Of a stretch of 64,000 nt of DNA, positions 16,743-28,789 are shown in pieces. Origin of the DNA: Nonomuraea sp. NBC_00507. Its GTDB lineage: Bacteria > Actinomycetota > Actinomycetes > Streptosporangiales > Streptosporangiaceae. The notes below the pieces were generated by a model, which saw only the letters and a list, made by a program, of their open reading frames with translations, was not told the DNA's origin and ran no database searches. The position numbers were made by a program, and so were the translations under genes. Each line of letters begins with the position of its first letter. Position 1 is the stretch's first letter. Where the stretch lies: contig NZ_CP107853.1 of the NCBI RefSeq assembly GCF_036013525.1, positions 2,852,001-2,916,000 of the forward strand, given 5' to 3'.

Positions 16743-17294
16743 ATGCAACGTTTGAGCGGAATGCTGGTGGGTGCCGTGTTCGGGATGGTCTTTGTGGCCA
16801 TCAATGCCCACGCACCCCTCCCATCTGCGATGGGAACGATCTTTCGTTCGGTTGCCGGCCTCGTGCTCGCGGGTGTGATCGTCATGTGGTTCCTGGCGGG
16901 ACGGCGGATCCGCGCCACTGCTTCCGCCGATACGCAGGAGAAGCACGCCAGCGGTGCCCGCATGTTCAACCGCAAATACGTGGTGATCGTCGCGCTGGAG
17001 GCCGTGGCTCTGTTCGGCGGCATTCAGGTGTTGCGTGCCCTGGAATGGGCACCGCAAGCGGGCGTGGCTTGGACCGCGCTCATCGTTGGGGTGCATTTCA
17101 TCGCACTCTGGCCGGTATGGCGAGCGGTGAGCATTCTGATCCCTGGTCTCGGACTCACGGTGCTCGGTCTGGTTGGGCTGATCATGGTGTGGACACCGGC
17201 CGTTGAGTGGGTGCCGTTCGTGAGCGGCGTGCTGTCAGGGCTGCTTCTCCTGACCGGGTCCGCCTTCTATGCGCAAAGGAGCTTCGCGTCCTGA
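16743..17294 (+). CDS. Hypothetical integral membrane protein
   Basis: A 183-residue protein with about six hydrophobic segments (near residues 6-22, 34-52, 78-97, 105-122, 130-148 and 152-172), separated by short loops. The one long loop, after helix 2, is polar (RRIRATASADTQEKH). I do not recognise a family. TATGAT at 16729-16734 lies eight bases before the ATG, so the 5' leader is very short. It is probably a single-gene unit. Confidence 0.65.
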   Translation: MQRLSGMLVGAVFGMVFVAINAHAPLPSAMGTIFRSVAGLVLAGVIVMWFLAGRRIRATASADTQEKHASGARMFNRKYVVIVALEAVALFGGIQVLRALEWAPQAGVAWTALIVGVHFIALWPVWRAVSILIPGLGLTVLGLVGLIMVWTPAVEWVPFVSGVLSGLLLLTGSAFYAQRSFAS

Positions 17295-17377
17295 TTTCTT
17301 AGGAGCGTGACTGATCCGCTCGACGCCCGCTGGAAAAGCATTTTCGGATCCTGGCCACGGGCTTCTAGTGTGGGCCG

Positions 17378-17917
17378 GTGACTCAGGTGATCGTTCTGAA
17401 TGGCGGCTCCAGCTCGGGAAAGTCGGGAATCGCCCGCTGTCTCCAGGCCGTCCTGCCGGATCCATGGCTTGCCTTCGGCGTCGACGCACTGATCGACGCG
17501 ATGCCCGCCTCCATGCAGGCATCAGCTGCCGGGATCGAGTTCGCGCCGGACGGCGGGGTGAATGTCGGTCCGGAGTTCATGGCGCTGCAAGCGGCGTGGA
17601 TGGAGGGCATCGCCGCAACGGCCCGGGCGGGCGCGCGGGTGATCGTGGATGACGTCTTCCTCGGTGGAGCAGGGTCCCAGCAACGATGGCAGAAGGTTTT
17701 TGCCGGACTGGACGTGCTGTGGGTCGGCGTACGGTGCGAGAGCTCGGTCGCAGAGGGCCGCGAGGTCGCCCGGGGGGACCGGGTCCAGGGAATGGCGGTG
17801 TCGCAGGCGGAGCTGGTCCACCAGGGTGTGGTCTATGACGTGGAGGTGGACACCACACATACCGAGGCCCTGGTGTGTGCGCAGAGGATCGCCGCCCACA
17901 TGCGGTGCCAGGCATAG
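17378..17917 (+). CDS. Chloramphenicol 3'-O-phosphotransferase (CPT)
   Basis: A 179-residue kinase that closely follows the Streptomyces venezuelae CPT, as I recall that sequence. It has Walker A GGSSSGKS (residues 9-16), [12 protein letters not shown] with Asp36 matching the catalytic Asp37, [21 protein letters not shown] and a C-terminal [12 protein letters not shown] phosphorylates the primary hydroxyl of chloramphenicol in the cytoplasm and inactivates it. The length matches the family. The GTG start has no ribosome site, but TAGTGT lies six bases upstream (17366-17371), so the gene is probably leaderless. No chloramphenicol biosynthesis genes are near. Confidence 0.88.
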   Translation: MTQVIVLNGGSSSGKSGIARCLQAVLPDPWLAFGVDALIDAMPASMQASAAGIEFAPDGGVNVGPEFMALQAAWMEGIAATARAGARVIVDDVFLGGAGSQQRWQKVFAGLDVLWVGVRCESSVAEGREVARGDRVQGMAVSQAELVHQGVVYDVEVDTTHTEALVCAQRIAAHMRCQA

Positions 17918-17989
17918 ATTCCTCCGCCCTGCCCGGCTCGTCGGCGCGCCGCAGCGGGGCGACGGTTCAGGCGGCCGGCCAAGCACAGG

Positions 17990-18373
17990 TCAGACGCCTG
18001 GCCTGGCGTGATCGGATTCGCCGCGCAGGACGCAGAACTCATTGCCTTCAGGATCGGTGAGGATGACCCAGCCCAACCCGTCCGGGCCGCGATGGTCGGC
18101 GACGAAGCCGGCGCCCAGACCGAGCAACCGCTCGACCTCCTCCTCCCGCGAGGTTTCAGGGCGGAGGCAGAGATGGAGGCGATTCTTGACCGTTTTGGGC
18201 TCCGGCACCTGGTTGAAGAACAGCAACGGACCGTGCGGCAGCATCACCTGGGTCTCCTTGTCGCCCGGCCGGTCTTCGGGATGAAGCGGATAGCCTGTCA
18301 CCTCGCTCCAGAACCGAGCCAGCTCGTAGGCGTCAGCACAGTCGATCGCCACGTTCTGCAGTTGCGAAACCAT
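17990..18373 (-). CDS. VOC-family protein (glyoxalase/dioxygenase fold)
   Basis: A 127-residue vicinal-oxygen-chelate protein with two beta-alpha-beta-beta-beta repeats. The first starts LQNVAIDCADAYELARFW, and the second carries RLHLCLRP and ends GWVILTDPEGNEFCVL. The strand ends carry the usual His and Glu positions for a metal, but the metal is not certain. Relatives act as lyases, dioxygenases or drug-binding resistance proteins. The ATG at 18373 gives the family N-terminus; a GTG six bases upstream is an alternative. Confidence 0.8.
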   Translation of the reverse strand: MVSQLQNVAIDCADAYELARFWSEVTGYPLHPEDRPGDKETQVMLPHGPLLFFNQVPEPKTVKNRLHLCLRPETSREEEVERLLGLGAGFVADHRGPDGLGWVILTDPEGNEFCVLRGESDHARPGV

Positions 18374-18454
18374 GGCCACGATCTTGCCTGAACCCGAGCC
18401 GGCTCGCCATAGAGGGCCGACCGGCCGGCAGGAGATGAGCGGTCAAGGCGCTAG

Positions 18455-18934
18455 TTAGATGTCCCCTGTGACCAGGGCGACGGTGCCGACGCCTACCTCG
18501 ACCTGACTGTCGTGCCCTTCATGCGCGCGCTGGAGCGGCTTGACGACGCCTGCACGCGCCGCCATGAGCAGCCGGCCCTTGCTGTCCCAATCGGCCCAGG
18601 CCGCCGCCTCGGGCAGCGGCGTGAGGCTGCCGTCATCCTCTTCGCGCAGGTAATCGACCTGTACGCCCTCGATTCCGTGCCGCTGGAAATCGGTCCCGGT
18701 GTGGGCCAGCACCAGTGCGCGGTCGCCGCCCGGCTGGACGCGTCCGATGAGCACGGCTTCGCGTAACCCGGGCGGCATCCGCTTTGCCGCTCCCTCGAGG
18801 GGACGCCAACCGCGTTTGTTGTCCCATTGCCGCAGGTGCCACCAGCCGGCAGGCCCGCGGCGCATGATCAGAGCCACGGGTGCGGCGGTGGCGACGAGTA
18901 CGTGAAGACGGCAGGGCGGAGCAGAGTTGGTCAT
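18455..18934 (-). CDS. Conserved hypothetical protein
   Basis: A 159-residue soluble protein without signal peptide or membrane helix. It begins with a strand-rich stretch (LHVLVATAAPVALIMRRG) and a Trp-rich WWHLRQWDNKRGW that recurs in uncharacterised actinobacterial proteins. I know no function. The last part (about residues 95-159) is less regular. It lies between the VOC gene and the ArsR-type regulator, all on the minus strand, with gaps of 75 and 86 bases. Confidence 0.55.
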   Translation of the reverse strand: MTNSAPPCRLHVLVATAAPVALIMRRGPAGWWHLRQWDNKRGWRPLEGAAKRMPPGLREAVLIGRVQPGGDRALVLAHTGTDFQRHGIEGVQVDYLREEDDGSLTPLPEAAAWADWDSKGRLLMAARAGVVKPLQRAHEGHDSQVEVGVGTVALVTGDI

Positions 18935-19020
18935 CAGCCGACTCCCTTAAGATCATGACCGGCGTTCGTCGCCCGGCGTCACCAGCCCGGACTCGTAGGC
19001 GTGGACGAGGGAGGTGGGTC

Positions 19021-20007
19021 TCAGGAGGCGGCGCAGAGCGTGTCGCCCAGCTGGGATCGTTCATAGAAGACCTCGCGACCGCTGCGGCGTCGCGTGATCA
19101 GGCCGCTCCGTCGCAGCACCGCCAGGTGCTGGCTGACCGCGCCGGGCGCCATCGCCAGCCGCCGCGCCAGGATGGTCGTTGTGGCCGCGTCGCTGAGAGT
19201 GACGAGGATCCGGGCGCGGGTCTTTCCGATGAGGGCGTCCAGCGCATCGGGGGTGGGCACGGCCCCTTGCGACCAGATCGTGCCGACGCCGGGCACGGGA
19301 TAGACCAGGTTCGGCTGGTACGGCTCGGCCATCACGGTCGTGTCCGGCCAGTGGAAGACGCTCGGGATCAGGATCATGCCGTCGCCGCTGATCGGCCCGC
19401 TGCGCCGCCAAGCACGGGTCCGCACGCGAAGGCGGCCCTCGCTCCAGGTGATGTTCTCGTGGAGGTCGTTGAACATCGAACCGGCGCCGTCACGTGCCAG
19501 CTGCCGGGAACGGCGCAGCACCTCCGACTCGAACAGCCCGCGGATCTGCGGCCAGAATCTGTCCATCGCCGCGTCCCAGTACAGGCGCAGCTCGGCGACC
19601 GCCCGCGCGACACCGGCCGCCGGGTCGTCGAGGAACTCCCGCACGACCGGGCTGTCGGCGCCGTGAAGCCGCCGGGCCTCGGAGGCGGCCTCGTCCAGGT
19701 CGGCCGCGCCGACCAGCTCCAGTTCGGCGGCGATGTCCGGCAACGGGGTGGCGGGCGGGGGCGTCAGGAAGTCGGCGAAGTACGGGCCGAGCGGGACCAG
19801 CGCGAACAGCAGCCGCAGATCCAGCCCGGCGAGCCGGGGACGGACCGCCCGGATCCACGGCAGGTGCATCGCCTGCCGGCTGGGGTCCTGCAACACGCGC
19901 AGGCTCGCGACGGCCTCAGACACCGGCGAGAAGGCGAACCTCACCCTGGCCAGGTCGACAGAGGTGAAGTCGAACTCGGCGAACGAGGATGACGAGGATT
20001 CAGCCAC
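19021..20007 (-). CDS. ArsR-family regulator with DUF5937 domain
   Basis: A 328-residue regulator. The long N-terminal part (about 1-240; it starts near FDFTSVDLARVRFAFSPV) is the DUF5937 module. The C-terminal winged helix runs TPDALDALIGKTRARIL, then MAPGAVSQHLAVLRRSGLI as recognition helix and wing. The start is GTG. It faces the MFS gene across only 39 bases, which contain the AT-rich TTAAACATTTAGG. That layout suggests it controls both its own gene and the pump. No Cys or His metal-site cluster is evident. Confidence 0.88.
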   Translation of the reverse strand: MAESSSSSFAEFDFTSVDLARVRFAFSPVSEAVASLRVLQDPSRQAMHLPWIRAVRPRLAGLDLRLLFALVPLGPYFADFLTPPPATPLPDIAAELELVGAADLDEAASEARRLHGADSPVVREFLDDPAAGVARAVAELRLYWDAAMDRFWPQIRGLFESEVLRRSRQLARDGAGSMFNDLHENITWSEGRLRVRTRAWRRSGPISGDGMILIPSVFHWPDTTVMAEPYQPNLVYPVPGVGTIWSQGAVPTPDALDALIGKTRARILVTLSDAATTTILARRLAMAPGAVSQHLAVLRRSGLITRRRSGREVFYERSQLGDTLCAAS

Positions 20008-20046
20008 GGATTAAACATTTAGGGGTTCCAGGTCCCCGGGTCAACC

Positions 20047-21366
20047 ATGAACGCCATGGCAGTCCTCACCTCGCGGACGTCCCCGGCACCCCCGGGTCCG
20101 CTGTCGTTACCGCGCCCGTTCTGGATGCTCTGGCTCGGCACCGTCATCAACCGCACCGGCGCGATCGTGCAGCCGTTCCTGTCGGTGTACCTGGTCCAAG
20201 TCCAGGGCTTCACGTTCACGCAGGCCGGGGCCGTCATGACGGCCTTCGGCGCCGGCTCGCTGCTGTCCCATGTGCTCGCCGGCTGGCTGGCCGACCGGTT
20301 CGGCCGCCGGATCACGCTCACCGGAGGCATGCTCGCCGCCTCCGCCGCGATGGTCGGGCTCGGCGCCGCGAGCGGGGTCCCCGTCGTGGCGGCGACCGCG
20401 TTCCTGCTCGGGCTGACCATCGAGTCGTACCGTCCTGCCTCGCAGGCGATGGTGGCCGACCTCGTCCCGTACGCGCTCCGCCCGAGGGCGTACGGGCTGC
20501 TCTTCTGGGCGGTGAACCTCGGCTATTCCGTCGCGATGGTCGTGGGCGGCCGGCTCGCCGATCAGGGCACGCATGCGATCTTCGGTGTGAACGCGGCCGT
20601 CGCGGTGGCCTTCGCCGCCGTGGTGTGGCGTACCGTGCCCGAGTCCCGCCCCAGCGCGGGACCCACACCGGCCGCGGGCCTGCGAGCGGTACGGCGGGAC
20701 CGGCTGATGCTCGCCGTCTGCGCCGTCACCACGGCCTACGGCGTGCTGTACGCCCAGGCGTTCACCACCCTTCCGCTGGCCATGGCCGGGCAGGGCGTCA
20801 GCCGTACGCACTTCGGCCTGGCCATGGCGCTCAACGGCATCCTGATCATCGCCGTTCAGCCGCTGACCGGAGCGTGGCTGGCGCGGCGGGATCCCTGCCG
20901 CGTCCTGGCCACCGGCACCGCACTCGTGGCGGCGGGTTTCGCACTCACCGCGCTCGTGCACGACGTGCGCGGGCTCGCGCTCACGGTGGCGGTCTGGACC
21001 GCCGGGGAGATCGTCATCGCAGGCACCCTCCCCACAATCGTGGCGGCACTCGCACCTCCGGAACAGCAGGGCACCTACGCCGGCGTCTCCGGCATGAGCT
21101 GGGCGGCGGGCGCGGTCGTCGCGCCGTTGCTCGGCACCGCGCTGCTCCCGCTGGGGCCGCAGATGTTGTGGAACGTCATCGGCCTCGTCGGCGCGCTCTC
21201 GGCCTTGGGCGCGCTCCTCATCGCGGGCCCGATCCGCAGGCGCACCATGTCCGGCACCGGTCAGCTTATTTCCGCACCTCAAGACTTGGAGAAGCCATGT
21301 CAGCCTGTCCTCGGTCGCGCTTGCCCAGTCCTCGGCCTCGGCTGGCGCAAAGTCCAGTCACTCTGA
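20047..21366 (+). CDS. MFS transporter (drug-efflux type, 12 helices)
   Basis: A 439-residue major facilitator with twelve predicted helices. Motif A between helices 2 and 3 reads GWLADRFGRRITL. A second half-repeat begins near residue 220 (RLMLAVCAVTTAYG), and the fold is proton-driven antiport. The last 45 residues after helix 12 are an unusual soluble tail rich in Pro, Gly and Leu (PCQPVLGRACPVLGLGW), possibly read-through of older downstream sequence. It is divergent from the DUF5937-ArsR gene and is its likely target. Confidence 0.9.
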   Translation: MNAMAVLTSRTSPAPPGPLSLPRPFWMLWLGTVINRTGAIVQPFLSVYLVQVQGFTFTQAGAVMTAFGAGSLLSHVLAGWLADRFGRRITLTGGMLAASAAMVGLGAASGVPVVAATAFLLGLTIESYRPASQAMVADLVPYALRPRAYGLLFWAVNLGYSVAMVVGGRLADQGTHAIFGVNAAVAVAFAAVVWRTVPESRPSAGPTPAAGLRAVRRDRLMLAVCAVTTAYGVLYAQAFTTLPLAMAGQGVSRTHFGLAMALNGILIIAVQPLTGAWLARRDPCRVLATGTALVAAGFALTALVHDVRGLALTVAVWTAGEIVIAGTLPTIVAALAPPEQQGTYAGVSGMSWAAGAVVAPLLGTALLPLGPQMLWNVIGLVGALSALGALLIAGPIRRRTMSGTGQLISAPQDLEKPCQPVLGRACPVLGLGWRKVQSL

Positions 21367-21504
21367 CGAGAGCACGTCGAGAAGCGCGCGTGGCAAGATC
21401 GGGATGACGTGGCGCCCATTGGAGGAGATCGACAATGTCGATGGACCCAGGCGCCACCTTCAACCATCGCGCTGGCGTGGAAACGTTCAGCGAGGAGGAG
21501 GAGC

Positions 21505-21864
21505 GTGACGGTGGCACGAGTACTAGTGGTTGGTCTCGATCCCGCCAAGATCCAGGGCTGGGACCCGGAGCCGGTCCAGGCGGCGATGGCACGCGGTCAG
21601 GCCCGTTTCGACGATCACGGTATCGAGGCCGACTGGTGCCTGGTGGCACCCGACGAGAACCCCGAAGGAGCGATCGTGGAGGCGCTGACCCGCAAAGACT
21701 ACGTCTGCGTGGTGATCGGGGGCGGCATCCGCAAGCACGAGCCGTTGCTCGGACTCTTCGAGAAGGCGGTCAACCTGGTCCGGCAGCACGCGCCCGACGC
21801 AGCCATCGCCTTCAACAGCAGCCCGGAGGACTGCGCCGACGCAGCTCTGCGGTGGCTGCGCTAG
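21505..21864 (+). CDS. Conserved hypothetical protein
   Basis: A 119-residue alpha/beta protein. It shows VLVVGLDPAKI at the N-terminus, DYVCVVIGGGIRKHEPLLGLFEKAVNL in the middle, and DAAIAFNSSPEDCADAALRWL at the end. The alternation of strands and helices suggests a small Rossmann-like fold. I know no function. GTG 21505 follows the strong ribosome site GGAGGAGGAG, which decides the start over longer in-frame options from 21409. Confidence 0.7.
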   Translation: MTVARVLVVGLDPAKIQGWDPEPVQAAMARGQARFDDHGIEADWCLVAPDENPEGAIVEALTRKDYVCVVIGGGIRKHEPLLGLFEKAVNLVRQHAPDAAIAFNSSPEDCADAALRWLR

Positions 21865-22081
21865 AAGGCCATAACCGAACGTTGGCCACGCGGCGAGATC
21901 AGCAGGGCGCACACGCGTGAGCTCGTTCTAGCTCGGGCAAGTCCCCGCGCGCCACCGGGCTCAGCGGTGGGGCGGTGTACCAGCCGCTCCCTCGCCTATG
22001 AAAGGTACAGGACAAGCCCGCCATTGCGCGGCGCGGGTGATCGGTTCAGCCTCGCCGGATGATTCTGGGACCCTGTGTCGC

Positions 22082-22918
22082 ATGCTTCCAGACGCTGTGG
22101 CGCGCGCGGTTTCCCGCTACCTGTCGGTGGCCGATCGGCTCCTGCCGGAGCGGATCGGCGATTTCTACGTCGTCGGCTCGGTCGCACTGGGCGCCTGGCG
22201 GGAGGGGCGCAGCGATATCGACTTCGTCGCGGTGGTGGACGGCGACCTCGGTGAGCGGGACATGCGCCGACTGGCGCTCCTGCACAAGGTGGGCAACGTT
22301 CCGGCGGCCTGGCAGGCCATGGTCCGGGCCCGGCCGAACATCCCGGGCACGTTGAACGGCGTTTTCGTTGCGACGGGGGACCTGGGCAAGCCGGTCACGC
22401 AGATTCGTCCGCTCGCTTCGCACAGCGGGCCGCGGTTTCGGCGAGGCCAGGGGTTCGATACGAATCCGGTGGTGTGGAAGGTTCTGCTGGAAAAGGGCGT
22501 CACGGTACGGGGTCCGGCTCCCGACGAGCTGGGCTTGGACCCGGAGCCGGGCAGGCTGCGCGAATGGAACCTGCGGCAACTGCACGGGTACTGGGCCACC
22601 TGGGCCGACAACGCGCTGTCGGGTAAGCCTCGGCGCAAGCCGCTGCTCCCGGCCCACCGGGTGGCGATAGCCGCCGTGTTGTCTCCTCCCCGGCTGCACC
22701 ACACGATCGTGACGGGTGAGGTGATCTCGAAGGAGGCCGCGGCCGAGTACGCGCTGGATACCTTCGAGGCACGCTGGCATCCTCTGATCCGTCTGGCGCT
22801 GGCCCGCCGTCTCGGGGTGCCGGCGTCCGTCGATGCTTCTGTGAGCGACCCGCGCCGGTTGCCTCGCCTGGTGGGTGAGTTCATCCGCGACGTGATCGCG
22901 AGCGCGGACCGGCAGTGA
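22082..22918 (+). CDS. Nucleotidyltransferase with aminoglycoside-adenylyltransferase-like C-terminal domain
   Basis: A 278-residue protein of the polymerase-beta nucleotidyltransferase fold. The active-site signature is GSVALGAWREGRSDIDFVAV (near residues 27-46), with the two metal-binding Asp residues in SDID. The helical C-terminal part resembles that of AadA-type enzymes. It may transfer AMP to an aminoglycoside or another hydroxyl compound; the substrate is unproven. The ATG at 22082 puts the signature at the usual distance; an earlier in-frame ATG at 21998 is less likely. It stands alone. Confidence 0.75.
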   Translation: MLPDAVARAVSRYLSVADRLLPERIGDFYVVGSVALGAWREGRSDIDFVAVVDGDLGERDMRRLALLHKVGNVPAAWQAMVRARPNIPGTLNGVFVATGDLGKPVTQIRPLASHSGPRFRRGQGFDTNPVVWKVLLEKGVTVRGPAPDELGLDPEPGRLREWNLRQLHGYWATWADNALSGKPRRKPLLPAHRVAIAAVLSPPRLHHTIVTGEVISKEAAAEYALDTFEARWHPLIRLALARRLGVPASVDASVSDPRRLPRLVGEFIRDVIASADRQ

Positions 22919-22969
22919 TCACCCTTGCTGGTCGGCGGTGCGAGGGCGATCGTCAGGGGCGGACAGGCG

Positions 22970-23521
22970 TCACTTGGTGGGACAGGTGGTCTCCTCGGCT
23001 GGGCGGATGCCGTAGGCGAGGAAGGCGGTGACGGCCCGGTCGCCGCAGGAGTTGCCGTTGGCGAGGTAGACGCCGTGGCCGCCGGAATCGACGGCGACCA
23101 TCCGGGCGCGATCGCCGAGCGCGCGGCGCAGCTCGAGCGCGCCGTTGTACGGGGTGGAGGGATCGCGCAGGTTCTGGATGAGGAGGATGTTCGACGGGCC
23201 CTGCGAGGTGACGCGCGTGGCCGGCTCGGCCGGCTGGTAGTGCCAGAAGGAGCAGGGGCCCATGTCGACGGGCATGCCCGCGGTGAGGGGGTAGGCGGCG
23301 CGGTTGCGGCGTACGTCGCGGCGGTGGTGCTCGATCGACCGCGACCAGGTCACATCGTTGCAGATGGTGGCGCCCGCCACGGCGGCGGCGTTCTGGATTA
23401 CGGCGTCGCCTGGCTGGGGCAGGACGGGCAGCGGCTGCCGGTCCTCGACGACTACCGCGTAGTTCGCCAGCCAGGCGCGTGCCACCCGCCGCGGGTCGGG
23501 GTCGTCGTTGCTGTCCAGCAC
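22970..23521 (-). pseudogene. Alpha/beta hydrolase (TAP-like C-terminal part only)
   Basis: The frame encodes only the C-terminal third of a secreted tripeptidyl-aminopeptidase-like hydrolase. NILLIQNLRDPSTPYNGA carries the catalytic Asp, and DSGGHGVYLANGNSCGDRA carries the catalytic His, as in the TAP C-terminal domain. The nucleophile domain and signal peptide (about 300 residues) are absent; upstream frames give no continuation. It is therefore a truncated gene, although the remaining part has no stop codons. Confidence 0.75.
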
Positions 23522-23667
23522 GATGTCGCGGCCAGCGCGGCGGGAACCATGCGGTGGTCGGGCGTCTTGCCGGTACGGACAGCCCCACCACGAGTGGTGA
23601 AACAGGTGACCAGACCGATCAGGAATCGAGAAGCGCTGGTCAGCGGGCCGCAGCTAACGTGACGGCC

Positions 23668-24078
23668 ATGGACATCACCATTCACACGACCGTCCTCCCG
23701 CACGACGACCCGGACGCCTCCCTGGCCTTCTACCGCGACATCCTCGGCTTCGAGGTACGCACCGATGTCGGACACGGCAAGATGCGCTGGATCACCGTGG
23801 GCCCTGTCGGCCAGCCCGGCACGTCCATCCTCCTGGCGCCCCCGGCCGCCGACCCCGGCATCACCGACGACGAGCGCCGCACCATCGCCGAGATGATGGC
23901 CAAGGGCACCTACGGCTGGATCCTGCTGGCCACCCGAGACCTCGACGACACCTTCGAGAAGCTGCAGGCCACCGACGCCGACGTCGTTCAGGAGCCGACG
24001 GAGCAGCCGTGGGGCGTGCGCGACTGCGCCTTCCGTGATCCCGCGGGCAACCAGGTACGCATCCAGGAGCTTCGCTGA
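23668..24078 (+). CDS. VOC-family protein (glyoxalase/bleomycin-resistance type)
   Basis: A 136-residue VOC protein. It shows the two-module pattern: FYRDILGFEVRTDVGHGKMRW, then a helix insertion, then GVRDCAFRDPAGNQVRIQEL. The C-terminal GNxxxxxE motif carries the usual Glu ligand position. Relatives include dioxygenases and drug-sequestering resistance proteins; the ligand is not predictable. TAACGT at 23655-23660 is seven bases before the ATG, which suggests a leaderless message. Confidence 0.85.
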   Translation: MDITIHTTVLPHDDPDASLAFYRDILGFEVRTDVGHGKMRWITVGPVGQPGTSILLAPPAADPGITDDERRTIAEMMAKGTYGWILLATRDLDDTFEKLQATDADVVQEPTEQPWGVRDCAFRDPAGNQVRIQELR

Positions 24079-24264
24079 CCCGCCCGGCGAGTGCCGATCA
24101 GCGCTCACACGTCTCAGCCTCGATCGCGACACCGAGCATCGGCTCACCCACGACAAAGGTCTGGGTGCTGCCGTCGACCATCACCAACGTCTACAACCGG
24201 CTGAACGTCCCCACCCGGTAGGTCACTGGGGCCTGGGGTCGCGCGCCTTCAAAGGAGGTTCTCA

Positions 24265-24492
24265 ATGAACGGGAACAAGTGGGTTCGGCAGATACACCGC
24301 TGGCTGGCCATTGCCTTTACGGTGACCGTCATCGTCACCACCGTCGCCTTGGTACAGGAGGAGCCCGTCGTCTGGGTGTCCTACGTGCCGCTGCTCCCGC
24401 TCGCCCTGCTCCTGTTCACCGGTCTGTACTTGTTCGTGCTGCCGCATGCCGCCAAGTGGCGCAGCAGGCGCGACACCGCTCGCGGGAAATGA
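24265..24492 (+). CDS. Small two-helix membrane protein
   Basis: A 75-residue protein with helices at about residues 13-31 and 37-58 and a basic C-terminal tail (KWRSRRDTARGK). It starts with QIHRWLAIAFT, reminiscent of the first helix of PepSY-type proteins, but it is far shorter. An excellent ribosome site, AAAGGAGG (24251-24258), precedes ATG 24265, which strongly supports expression. Function unknown. Confidence 0.75.
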   Translation: MNGNKWVRQIHRWLAIAFTVTVIVTTVALVQEEPVVWVSYVPLLPLALLLFTGLYLFVLPHAAKWRSRRDTARGK

Positions 24493-24560
24493 TCCGGGTG
24501 TGCTCGCCAGAAGGCCGCTGTTGATGCCGACGCCGAGGATGGCGTGGCTAAAGTGGCCCG

Positions 24561-25079
24561 ATGCGTGAAACGCCAGAAGAACTCAACGAGCTCCAGGCCC
24601 TGCTCGACGCATCCCTGTCCCGCTCCACCACCCACCTCCGCTCGATCATCACCGAGCGCACCCTGACCGCGGATCAGCTCACCCAGATCCTGACCGGCAT
24701 GTGCACCCTCGCCCTATCCACCGTGACAGCGAAGGGCGAGCCGCGGATCAGCGGCGTGGACGGGCACTTCCTGCACGGCAAGTGGTACTTCGGCACGGCG
24801 CGCAGCGCGGCCAAGGCCCGCCACCTCGCCGCCCGCCCCGCCGCCAGCGTCGCGCACATGCGCGGTGAGGACCTGGGCGTGTTCACGCACGGAACGGTGG
24901 AGATCCTCAATCCCGAGGATGGCGAGCCGGCCGAGGACTGGCCGGACCTGCTCGCGTACTTCAAGGACTTCTACGGCGAGGATGCCTTCGACTGGGACAA
25001 CGACGTGGTCTACTACCGGCTGCGCCCGCACTGGATGACCGTCTACGCCTCCGACGTCGCGAAGCTCGCCGCCAAGTGA
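24561..25079 (+). CDS. Pyridoxamine 5'-phosphate oxidase family protein
   Basis: A 172-residue split-barrel protein. Its core is GMCTLALSTVTAKGEPRISGVDG, then WYFGTARSAAKARHL and ASVAHMRGEDLGVFTHGTVEIL, the order of strands in PPOX flavin- or F420-binding proteins. The N-terminal 40 residues are helical and not part of the fold. TAAAGT (24549-24554) lies six bases before the ATG, so the message is probably leaderless. It converges with rpoB over a strong hairpin. Confidence 0.82.
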   Translation: MRETPEELNELQALLDASLSRSTTHLRSIITERTLTADQLTQILTGMCTLALSTVTAKGEPRISGVDGHFLHGKWYFGTARSAAKARHLAARPAASVAHMRGEDLGVFTHGTVEILNPEDGEPAEDWPDLLAYFKDFYGEDAFDWDNDVVYYRLRPHWMTVYASDVAKLAAK

Positions 25080-25110
25080 CCGCAGCCTCATGAAACAGGC
25101 CTGAATCCCA

Positions 25111-25145
25111 GCCGTCCCGGCCGGTCGGGTACCGGCCGGGACGGC
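25111..25145. terminator. Strong bidirectional hairpin terminator
   Basis: GCCGTCCCGGCCGGT (25111-25125) and ACCGGCCGGGACGGC (25131-25145) form a perfect 15-bp stem with loop CGGGT. It lies between the convergent PPOX gene and rpoB, so rpoB has its own transcript end and is not followed by rpoC. Confidence 0.9.
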
Positions 25146-25162
25146 CTGAAGCTCTAACGCGC

Positions 25163-28618
<3,456 letters not shown>

Positions 28619-28700
28619 CAGATGTCCTTCCGAGGGCTCGCGGCGGACTGACTACACGCACGCCAGACAACCTCGCAACGTGAGCAAGCATCGCGGGTCG

Positions 28701-28759
28701 TCAAAAAAGGGAGCGTGGAAGCCCGAGCGTACTCGCTCTAATAGAATTTGTCCACGCTC
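28701..28759 (-). terminator. Intrinsic terminator inside the rpoB leader (candidate attenuator)
   Basis: Read on the minus strand, GAGCGTGGA (28759-28751) pairs with TCCACGCTC (28719-28711) in a perfect 9-bp stem. It encloses a second hairpin, GAGCG-AGTA-CGCTC (28738-28725), and is followed directly by CCTTTTTT (28710-28703). This is a classic stem plus U-run, rare in such GC-rich DNA. It lies after the promoter and about 85 bases before the rpoB start. The two GAGCG and two CGCTC copies can pair in exchange, so alternative structures are possible. Confidence 0.75.
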
Positions 28760-28785
28760 ACGCAGACCAATCTTCCCGGTCGCAT
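28738..28785 (-). CDS. 15-codon leader peptide upstream of rpoB
   Basis: An ATG at 28785 opens the frame MRPGRLVCVSVDKFY, ending with TAG at 28740-28738. It begins about five bases after the -10 box, so it could be translated from a leaderless end. Its last codons cover the 5' arm of the terminator stem. A ribosome finishing this peptide would block the terminator hairpin. It has no run of regulatory codons, and translation is unproven. Confidence 0.45.
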   Translation of the reverse strand: MRPGRLVCVSVDKFY

Positions 28786-28789
28786 TTTC

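Noticed and set aside
21297..21407. A 36-codon frame behind GGAG at the end of the MFS gene
   Set aside because: It lies mostly within the MFS coding sequence, and the product is Arg/Pro/Ser-rich as expected of a shadow frame.
24080..24264. A short frame ending TTKVWVLPSTITNVYNRL before the small membrane protein
   Set aside because: It has no start or ribosome site, and its resemblance to any helix-turn-helix protein is too weak.
28699..28704. TTGACG just after the T-run as a second rpoB promoter
   Set aside because: No -10-like hexamer lies 16-19 bases downstream, so it was not counted. A non-consensus promoter cannot be excluded.
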